Of a DNA stretch of 64,000 bases, positions 53,733 through 61,150 are shown piece after piece. Source of the stretch: Roseovarius sp. THAF9 (lineage in GTDB: Bacteria; Pseudomonadota; Alphaproteobacteria; Rhodobacterales; Rhodobacteraceae). The notes beneath the pieces were generated by a model that was not told where the DNA came from, searched no databases, and saw nothing but the letters and a program-made list of their open reading frames with translations. The stretch spans positions 1,022,001 through 1,086,000 of the forward strand of contig NZ_CP045404.1 in assembly GCF_009363715.1 (NCBI RefSeq), given 5' to 3'. The stretch's first letter is position 1. Each line of letters begins with the position of its first letter. The translations under genes and the position numbers were made by a program.

Positions 53733-54540
53733 GGGATCCCTCCGGTCTTGTATTTTTGTCTTGTGTCGGTTTGGGCGCGGGCAGCATCCAGCGCCAAAGT
53801 TTGGCATCGGGCAATGGCAGCACCATCAACCAGTGTTCGAGAAGCGCGAGGCCGGCGATGGCCGACAAAAGCGCGAAGCCCACCACGTCGAATGCGGATT
53901 GGGCCGCGTAGAGCCGTTCCAGCCAGCAGGCCACGGCGAAGGTCAGGGCCGACACCGAGATCGGGAAGACCCAGTTGAGCCGCTGGATGCGGAAATGGCT
54001 GGCGAGATGGCCAAGCGCCTCGGGCAGGAACTCGGTATTGATGCGCGGCACGCCGAAATAGAGGTTCAGCTTGGCCGAGATGCGCGCGAAATAGAGGATC
54101 GTGAACGTCCAGAGCCCGAAGGTGTTCACCGACCCGGCCGCGTGCAGCCACATCGCGACAAAGATCAGCGTCAGCAGGGTCTCGTGATAAGCCACGGTGC
54201 CCCAGGCCCGGATGAAGCGTTCCCATTCCGGCAGGCCGTCGGGACAGGCGCGCAGGTTGGGGCCGGTGATCATCCCGGTCAGGAAGGTGAGTTCCACCCA
54301 GCCCCAAACCGCCAGCGCCGTGAGGAACGCGCCATAGGCGGCAAGCGTCGAGTCCATCGACAGCGTCGTGTGAAACCCCCAAAGCCCAAGTGCCAGCAAG
54401 GGCAGGGAGGACAGTAGGCAGATCATGCGTGCGTTTCCGCCCGCGCGGTCGGCATGGCGCACCACCATCAAGATCGCCCCAGTGGAGAACCACCAGATAA
54501 AGAGGGCCGCAAGGGCCGCGATCCACGGCGAGGTCAGCAT
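53722..54540 (-). CDS. puhE: Photosynthetic complex putative assembly protein PuhE
   Basis: 272 residues, about seven transmembrane helices (DUF3623 type). Family landmarks include [13 protein letters not shown] near the N-terminus, [12 protein letters not shown] and [14 protein letters not shown], and [15 protein letters not shown]. PuhE affects bacteriochlorophyll formation and RC/LH1 levels in Rhodobacter. It follows acsF after a 115-bp gap containing hairpins and overlaps hemA by 11 nt. Confidence 0.93.
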   Translation of the reverse strand: MLTSPWIAALAALFIWWFSTGAILMVVRHADRAGGNARMICLLSSLPLLALGLWGFHTTLSMDSTLAAYGAFLTALAVWGWVELTFLTGMITGPNLRACPDGLPEWERFIRAWGTVAYHETLLTLIFVAMWLHAAGSVNTFGLWTFTILYFARISAKLNLYFGVPRINTEFLPEALGHLASHFRIQRLNWVFPISVSALTFAVACWLERLYAAQSAFDVVGFALLSAIAGLALLEHWLMVLPLPDAKLWRWMLPAPKPTQDKNTRPEGSHGF

Positions 54541-54567
54541 CGAACCTCCTCGCTTCCTCTGGCTAAA

Positions 54568-54621
54568 AATATCCCGGGGGGAGCGTCGAAACCCTGTTTC
54601 GACGTGGGGGGCTGGCCCCCC
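54568..54621. terminator. Hairpins and repeat motif between acsF and puhE
   Basis: CGTCGAAAC-CCT-GTTTCGACG (54584-54604) is a perfect 9-bp stem and GGGGGG-CTGG-CCCCCC (54606-54621) a 6-bp stem. The adjacent minus-strand GGGATATTTTTAGCCAG recalls the repeat near 12140. The pair may separate acsF and puhE expression. Confidence 0.5.
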
Positions 54622-54655
54622 TCCCGTCCGGGATCATATGCGCAAGTGCGCGTCA

Positions 54656-55813
54656 TCAGTAGGCCGGCTCCAGCCGCACGTTTTCCGGCACCTTGTGCGA
54701 CTTCGACGGGATCAGCATCAATCGCACGAAGGCAGTCCCCGCGCGGGCCTGCGCCGACAGACGCTTGACGAAGCCCATCGGGCCGCCCTGCTTGCGGGCG
54801 GTGTCGAGGTCGACATTGGCCTTTTGCAGCTTTTCCAGCAGCGGCTGCCATTTCGGGCTTTCGATATCCAGCGTGATCGGGAAGATCTGCTTGGACAGCT
54901 CCGACGTCTTGGTGAAGACCTCGTGCGCGTACCAGTCCGGATCGACGCCGAGCGCGTCGTGAAAGGCCGGGCGCTGGTGGTCGCGGACATACATCGTGGC
55001 GTAGACCGCCGTCAGGAAGAACTTGATCCAGTAGACGTTTCTGCCGGAGGTCAGCCTTGGGTCGGTCTTCATCAGCAGGGCGAAAGCCTCGCCGTGGCTG
55101 AACTCGTCATTGCACCACTCGCGGAACCACTTGAAGATCGGGTGGAAGCGATGCTCGGGGTTGGCCTCGAGGTGGCGGTAGATCGTGATATACCGTGCGT
55201 AGCCGATCTTTTCCGAAAGGTAGGTGGCGTAATAGATGAACTTGGGCCGGAAGTAGGTGTATTTCTTCTTTTGCGTCAGGAAGCCGAGGTTCACCCGCAG
55301 CCCGGCCTCGCGCAGGGCGTCGTTGATGAAGCCGGCGTGCCGGGCCTCGTCACGGGCCATCAGCTGAAAAAGCTGCGTGATGTCCTTGTTGTTGCCGCGG
55401 CGCTTCATTTCCTTGTAGAGGACGCAGCCCGAAAATTCGGCGGTGCAGCTCGAGATCAGGAAGTCGATGAATTCCTTCTTCAGGGCGGGGTCCATCCCCT
55501 CCCAGTCGACATGGTCCCAGTCCTCGTTCTTCTTGAAGTGGCCCTTGTTGGGGTCGGCCTGCATCTGGTCAATCAGCTTGTCCCAATCGGCGCGCACCGG
55601 GCTGACGTCGATCGCGTCAAGCTCGTCGAAATCGGTGGTGTAGAAGCGCGGCGTGAGCAGCGTGTTGGACATCGCCGTTTCGGTCGCCATTTCATCGTTG
55701 TACTGGCGATCCTGCGCTTCGGCGATCGCGAGCCCCTCTTCAACGGTGGTGGCGTCGGCGGTGTGCGTCGCCCCGGAGGGGCGCATTGCATTGTGTTTGG
55801 TGTGGGCGTTCAT
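54656..55813 (-). CDS. acsF: Aerobic Mg-protoporphyrin IX monomethyl ester oxidative cyclase
   Basis: 385 residues. Diiron protein forming ring E with O2. Metal ligands are in TAEFSGCVLYKE, MARDEARHAGFIND and CNDEFSHGEAFALL. The ATG at 55813 (MNAHTKHNAM) has AGGAGG 8 nt upstream; the longer frame overlaps the neighbour. The presence of this O2-dependent enzyme is consistent with aerobic bacteriochlorophyll synthesis. It overlaps the upstream small gene by 4 nt. Confidence 0.97.
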   Translation of the reverse strand: MNAHTKHNAMRPSGATHTADATTVEEGLAIAEAQDRQYNDEMATETAMSNTLLTPRFYTTDFDELDAIDVSPVRADWDKLIDQMQADPNKGHFKKNEDWDHVDWEGMDPALKKEFIDFLISSCTAEFSGCVLYKEMKRRGNNKDITQLFQLMARDEARHAGFINDALREAGLRVNLGFLTQKKKYTYFRPKFIYYATYLSEKIGYARYITIYRHLEANPEHRFHPIFKWFREWCNDEFSHGEAFALLMKTDPRLTSGRNVYWIKFFLTAVYATMYVRDHQRPAFHDALGVDPDWYAHEVFTKTSELSKQIFPITLDIESPKWQPLLEKLQKANVDLDTARKQGGPMGFVKRLSAQARAGTAFVRLMLIPSKSHKVPENVRLEPAY

Positions 55814-56106
55814 AGCGTGACCTCCTCTGAGAAGGAAAACTCGCACAGCTCCATCACCTCGAAATCACCCGTGAGGCGGGTCCAGAGCTGTTCCAGTTTG
55901 CTGGCGCGAACGATGGTGGCCTCGCGGTCCTCGCTGACCACTTCGCCGAAGGGCGCCATGATCTCGGGTCCGTGAACCTTGACCTCGTCGCCGGGGTGGA
56001 TCACCGCCCCGTTGTTGAACCGCACATGCGCGTGCAGGGATTCAAAGCAGTGTGATACTTCGACCGTGCAGGGCGCCCTTTCTATGTCTTTGGTCAGCCA
56101 TCCCAT
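55810..56106 (-). CDS. Conserved small protein of the puh-acsF operon, unknown function
   Basis: 98 residues, no signal peptide or membrane helix. Segments such as AHVRFNNGAVIHPGDEVKVHG suggest a small beta-barrel or OB-like domain; two cysteines (APCTVEVSHCF) lie near the N-terminus and one near the C-terminus. It occupies the puhC-acsF interval where Rhodobacter has puhD, but it is longer than that peptide and I see no membrane segment. Its stop overlaps the acsF start, suggesting a role connected with the cyclase, perhaps as auxiliary factor. Confidence 0.8.
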   Translation of the reverse strand: MGWLTKDIERAPCTVEVSHCFESLHAHVRFNNGAVIHPGDEVKVHGPEIMAPFGEVVSEDREATIVRASKLEQLWTRLTGDFEVMELCEFSFSEEVTL

Positions 56107-56123
56107 TTTGGCGTCTCCTTTTG

Positions 56124-56597
56124 CTATTGTGCCAGGAGCCTTGCAAAGGCCTTGGCGTTGTCGATGCCGAACCCCATGAGGTCGGCACTCCAGCCCGTGG
56201 ACGGGTCGTGGATCGCGATGCGTCCGTTGTCGTAGCGGACGAGTGTCAGCGGGCCCGTCAGGGCCACGCGGTGTTTGGTGCGCTCGCGCTGGATCACCCT
56301 CCAGACTCCCGAGATGAACCCGCCCTCTTTCGGGTTCAGCTCGGCGATGAGCGTGCCGTCGAGTTCGGTCACGGTGGCGCTGCCGGACATGTCGCCGGAC
56401 AGGTTGAAGGTGCGTTCATGCGTGATGGTACCGGTGGGCGGTGTATAGGTGACCGGCTGGCCCGACAGGCGCGACCACGTCACCAGCGCGAGAACGATCA
56501 GCACGAAGGTGCAGACCGCGAAGACCAGGGCGCGCGGGACGAGTTCCTTGTCGTGTCCGGCGCGGTCGTTTGCGTGGATGTGGTCGGTCTGGGCCAT
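56124..56597 (-). CDS. puhC: Photosynthetic complex assembly protein PuhC
   Basis: 157 residues. One N-terminal transmembrane helix (about residues 24-43, ALVFAVCTFVLIVLALVTW) and a periplasmic domain with FNLSGDMSGSATVTELDG, FISGVWRVIQRERTKH and GFGIDNAKAFARLL. PuhC supports assembly or reorganisation of the RC-LH1 core. Located between puhB and the small unknown gene. Confidence 0.93.
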   Translation of the reverse strand: MAQTDHIHANDRAGHDKELVPRALVFAVCTFVLIVLALVTWSRLSGQPVTYTPPTGTITHERTFNLSGDMSGSATVTELDGTLIAELNPKEGGFISGVWRVIQRERTKHRVALTGPLTLVRYDNGRIAIHDPSTGWSADLMGFGIDNAKAFARLLAQ

Positions 56598-56614
56598 GTC
56601 GTGTCAGGTCCTTG

Positions 56615-57277
56615 TCATTCCGCCGGCACGGCGCCAGGGGCGATATCGTCCGCGCCGATGTTGGTTTCGCCCGGTGTGCGGGCCAGTTTGGGGGCATTGA
56701 CCTGCGCCTCGGCCGTCTCGGCAATGAGGCGCGCGATGCGGGCGGCGTCGTCGATGGCGCGCAGCGCGGGCTGCGGTTTGCGTACGTGCCAAGGCCGCAC
56801 ATGCGGCCAGCAGGTCAGGTAGCTGAGCGGCGGCGGGTCCATCAGGTCGAGCGCGATGGTGCCATTGCCTGAGCGGCGCAGCGCCAGATCGGCGCTGGCG
56901 ATGCGGCTGAACGGCAGGTTCAGCGTGACGGTCAGCGCCGCGCCGACGCGCATTGCCACGCGCCGGTTGGTGATGGTGTAGACGGTGGCGCGGGCCTGCA
57001 CGTAGCCGATCAGAAGCAGAAGCGCCGCGGCCACCGCGCCGATGACCAGGAACGGGAAGGACACCCGGAACGCATGGGCCATCCCAACCTGATCGAACAG
57101 GGTGACGAAGCGCCAAGCGAAGAGGACGACGAAATAGCCGACCACCCAGTAGAGGTTGAGCGACTGGACCGTCAGCGCCCACCAATTGGGCCGGCCCTGC
57201 CACAGGATCTGCTCGCCCTCGGGCGGGCGTTCGGGCAGGCCGGGCACCGGTTCCACGTGAAAGTCGTCATGGGGCAT
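56615..57277 (-). CDS. puhB: Photosynthetic complex assembly protein PuhB
   Basis: 220 residues. PH-like (bPH2) domain after two or three membrane helices; PPEGEQILWQGRPNWWAL and YTITNRRVAMRVGAALTVTLN are characteristic. PuhB is a dimeric RC assembly factor. The second of two closely spaced ATGs (57277, MPHDDF) is chosen because it lies about 6-8 nt after GGAGGAG; the first ATG at 57283 directly abuts that site. Confidence 0.93.
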   Translation of the reverse strand: MPHDDFHVEPVPGLPERPPEGEQILWQGRPNWWALTVQSLNLYWVVGYFVVLFAWRFVTLFDQVGMAHAFRVSFPFLVIGAVAAALLLLIGYVQARATVYTITNRRVAMRVGAALTVTLNLPFSRIASADLALRRSGNGTIALDLMDPPPLSYLTCWPHVRPWHVRKPQPALRAIDDAARIARLIAETAEAQVNAPKLARTPGETNIGADDIAPGAVPAE

Positions 57278-57308
57278 CGTCATCTCCTCCGTCCGTCCTG
57301 GTCCCGGC

Positions 57309-58082
57309 TCAGCCCAGCTTAGGGTTGAGGCGGGCGTCGTCGGCATAGATCGTGCCGCCGCCGTAATAGGCCGAGATCTTGTCTTCCTCGAGCTTGGTCA
57401 CCTGGTTGGGCGATGCGTGTTGCGGCACACCGGCAAAGTGCTTGCCGTAGAGCTTGAGCACCTTGACGTGGTTGCTCTTGATCCGCGTCAGGGTCATCGG
57501 CACGAGCCGCTTGCCTGCGCCGTGATCGCCGTCGAGTTCGATTTCGAGATAGCGGACCAGTTGCTCGGGCTCATCGACCCAGAGGTCGGTGATCATGCCC
57601 ACGACCTCTCCGTCGCCTGCTACCACGGGCAGGCCGCGCGGGTCACGACCCGCGGCCACGTGGAAGTGTTCGTTGGCCGACATCGGCACGATCTTGGGGT
57701 GGCCATGACCGTCAAGTTCCGGCACGTCCTCGCGGTTGGCCCAGGAGGCCGGGCCGACACCGTCGGCGAGCGGGTCGCCCGTGGGCTCGAACGGGAAACC
57801 GTTGCCCGCAGCGGTCTTTTGCAGCGCCACGTTCTGCCGGTCGGGGCGCTGGCCCGAGGGCACGGTCAACTCGCCCCGGCCATGGGGCAGGATGAAGGTC
57901 TTGTCGCCCGGGATCGGGAATGGGCCCTGGTTGGCGGACAGGTTGCCGTCATCATCTTCCAGAGGGTAGCCCTCGCGCATGTTCTCGCGCTGGATGTAGA
58001 TGATCAGCCCGGCGAAGAAGATCCAGAACAGCCAGATCGAAAGACTGGCAAGATCGAAGTTGGCGAAGAAAGCGTTACTCAT
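57309..58082 (-). CDS. puhA: Reaction centre H subunit
   Basis: 257 residues. Single N-terminal helix (about residues 12-30, [20 protein letters not shown]) followed by [14 protein letters not shown], then a PRC-barrel cytoplasmic domain with [20 protein letters not shown] and a C-terminus containing [13 protein letters not shown]. It caps the L/M core and guides protons to QB. Complete; 27 bp after lhaA. Confidence 0.98.
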   Translation of the reverse strand: MSNAFFANFDLASLSIWLFWIFFAGLIIYIQRENMREGYPLEDDDGNLSANQGPFPIPGDKTFILPHGRGELTVPSGQRPDRQNVALQKTAAGNGFPFEPTGDPLADGVGPASWANREDVPELDGHGHPKIVPMSANEHFHVAAGRDPRGLPVVAGDGEVVGMITDLWVDEPEQLVRYLEIELDGDHGAGKRLVPMTLTRIKSNHVKVLKLYGKHFAGVPQHASPNQVTKLEEDKISAYYGGGTIYADDARLNPKLG

Positions 58083-58109
58083 GGCATATCCTTTCCATGG
58101 ATCGGCACA

Positions 58110-59549
58110 TCATGTCGGGAAGTCGGCCAGGCCGATGCGGGCCGCCTCCGATGGGGTGGAATGGGTGGCGGCGCGCGGGTTGCGAACCAGTGGCCCGATC
58201 ACGGCGAGCGTGACGAAGAGAAGGGCGATTTCTGTGTGGTAGACGAAAGTGTAGCCGGTGGCCGGCGTGTTCAGCACCTCGCCCCACGCGCCGGACGTGG
58301 CCGCGGCATTGACCGCGTCGCGGATGCCGCCGCCAAAGGCGATGGCGAGCCCCGCCGCAGTGGCCTGTGCGGCACCCCAGGCCCCGAGTGCCAGGCCGTG
58401 GCCGGCCTTGCCTTGGGTCGTCATGGTCATGGCGGCCGTAAGGGTCGAGACAGCGAAGACACCGCCGCCCAACCCGATCAGGCAGGCTCCGGCAAAGAAG
58501 AGGACGGTCGAGTTCATCGGAGCGGCGAACACGACGACGGCAAAGGCCGCGATGCCGATCAGCACACCGAAAGCCGCCAGACGATGTGCGTTGCGGCCTT
58601 GCGCCAGAGACCGTCCGGTCCAGACGAAGCCCGCCAATGCGCCCGCGGCCCAAAGCGCTGTCAGGAGTGTGGTCGAGGAGACCGAAAGGCCCAGGATTTC
58701 GCCACCGTAGGGCTCAAGCAGCACGTCCTGCATGTTGAAGGCCATCGTGCCTATGAAGACCACCGCCAGAAGGCGCCCGGCTTGGCCGCCCGCCATCAGG
58801 TCGGCCCAGGCCTCAGAAAACCGGGGGCGGGGGGCGGCGCGTTCGGCGCGCGTCATCGGCGCCATCTTTTCCTGTTTCCAGAGCGCGATGAGGTTGAGCA
58901 CGATGCCCGCGAGCGCCGCGCCCTGCACCACCCGGATCAGGGCCAGTTCGCTGAAGTCGCGCAGCAGCCAGCCGATGACGATGGCCGAGATCCCCATGCC
59001 CAAGAGGAACATCACGTAAAGCAGGGCCACGACGCGCGGGCGCGTTGCCTCATCGGCGCGGTCGGTGGCGAGCGCCAGACCGGCGGTTTGCGTCATGTGC
59101 AGGCCAAGGCCGGTCATCAGGAAGGCCAGCGCTGCCAGCACCTCGCCCGCAAAAGGTACGTCGTGCACAGTATTGCCCGACAGAACCAGCAGGGCGAAAG
59201 GCATCACTGCGAGGCCACCCATCTGCCAGAGCGAGCCGAACCACAGGTAGGGCACGCGCTTCCAGCCGATGGCGCTGCGGTAGGTGTCGGAGCGGAAGCC
59301 GAGAAGCGTGCGGAAGGGGGCAATCAGGACTGGCAGCGCGATCATCACGGCGACAATGGTGGCCGGGACCGAAAGCTCGACGATCATGACGCGGTTGAGT
59401 GTGCCCAGCAGCATGACCGTGGCCATGCCCACCGAAACTTGGAACAGCGAGAGCCGCAGCAGTTCGCCCATCGGCAACCCCTCGCTGGCCGCGTCCGCGA
59501 AGGGCAGGGCGCGCAGGCTGAGATGCTTGAGGGGCGAAGGACGGCTCAT
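58110..59549 (-). CDS. lhaA: LhaA, LH1 assembly protein (PucC family)
   Basis: 479 residues, twelve-helix MFS-like membrane protein of the BCD family. Landmarks: RLSLFQVSVGMATVMLLGTL, APFRTLLGFRSDTYRSAIGW, LFFLGMGISA-like (MFLLGMGISAIVIGWLL), and FNMQDVLLEPYGGEILGLSV. It delivers pigment or helps insert LH1 polypeptides. The ATG at 59549 (MSRPSPLKH) overlaps the bchM stop by 4 nt. Confidence 0.95.
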   Translation of the reverse strand: MSRPSPLKHLSLRALPFADAASEGLPMGELLRLSLFQVSVGMATVMLLGTLNRVMIVELSVPATIVAVMIALPVLIAPFRTLLGFRSDTYRSAIGWKRVPYLWFGSLWQMGGLAVMPFALLVLSGNTVHDVPFAGEVLAALAFLMTGLGLHMTQTAGLALATDRADEATRPRVVALLYVMFLLGMGISAIVIGWLLRDFSELALIRVVQGAALAGIVLNLIALWKQEKMAPMTRAERAAPRPRFSEAWADLMAGGQAGRLLAVVFIGTMAFNMQDVLLEPYGGEILGLSVSSTTLLTALWAAGALAGFVWTGRSLAQGRNAHRLAAFGVLIGIAAFAVVVFAAPMNSTVLFFAGACLIGLGGGVFAVSTLTAAMTMTTQGKAGHGLALGAWGAAQATAAGLAIAFGGGIRDAVNAAATSGAWGEVLNTPATGYTFVYHTEIALLFVTLAVIGPLVRNPRAATHSTPSEAARIGLADFPT

Positions 59550-60225
59550 GCAGTCACCTCCATCGCATGGGAGATGTAGAAGCCCGAGGTCACGCGCTGG
59601 AGCGGCGCAAGGGTGCCGGTGCCATTGGTTTGCGCATAGGCGCGCGACAGGCGCGCGGGGCTGTGCGGGATCATGGTGGGTGAGCGGTCGGAGCGCGGGA
59701 AAAGCTTGCCCGCGTACCACATGCCCATCAGGAGCGGCGTGCGCGGCGCGACGGTGAACACGATCCGGCCCGAGTTGCGCGCCATGAGCGTCGCCAGAGA
59801 CCGGGCGATATCGGCGTCGCGGTAATAGATCAGGCTGTCCATGGCCAGAACGTGGTCGAACCGGCCGAGGCTTTCTTCCAGCATGTCGCCTGCGTGAAAT
59901 GTCACGCGGTGGGCCAGCGTTTCGGGCAGGCGGCGTTGCGCGATGCCTACAAGCGACGGCGAAATGTCGACCGCCACCACCTCGGCCCCGCGTGCGGCAA
60001 GTTCGGTGGTCATGGCGCCGGTGCCGCAGCCCGCATCGAGGACGCGTGCGCCGCGCAGGTCATTGGGGAGGCGCGACAGCATCTGTTCGCGCATCGCGTC
60101 CCGCCCGCGACGCACGGTTTCCCGGATCTTCGAGACCGGCGCATCGCTGGTCAGCGCCTCCCACGTGCGGGTGGCGGTCTTGTCGAAATAGGTCTCGACC
60201 CGGGTCAATGTGCGGTCGTAGCTCA

Positions 60226-60226
<1 letters not shown>
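59546..60226 (-). CDS. bchM: Mg-protoporphyrin IX O-methyltransferase
   Basis: 226 residues. SAM methyltransferase with motif I RVLDAGCGTGAMTTELAARG at about residue 59 and VVAVDISPSLVGIAQRRLP following. The N-terminus YFDKTATRTWEALTSDAPVS is diagnostic for BchM. It methylates the C13 propionate before the cyclase. Its ATG shares bases with the bchL stop (TAATG). Confidence 0.97.
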
Positions 60227-61143
<917 letters not shown>

Positions 61144-61150
61144 TTACGTG

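Noticed and set aside
57417..59579. 720-codon plus-strand frame across puhA and lhaA
   Set aside because: Shadow of two firmly identified minus-strand genes; composition is Gly/Arg/His-rich and domain-free.
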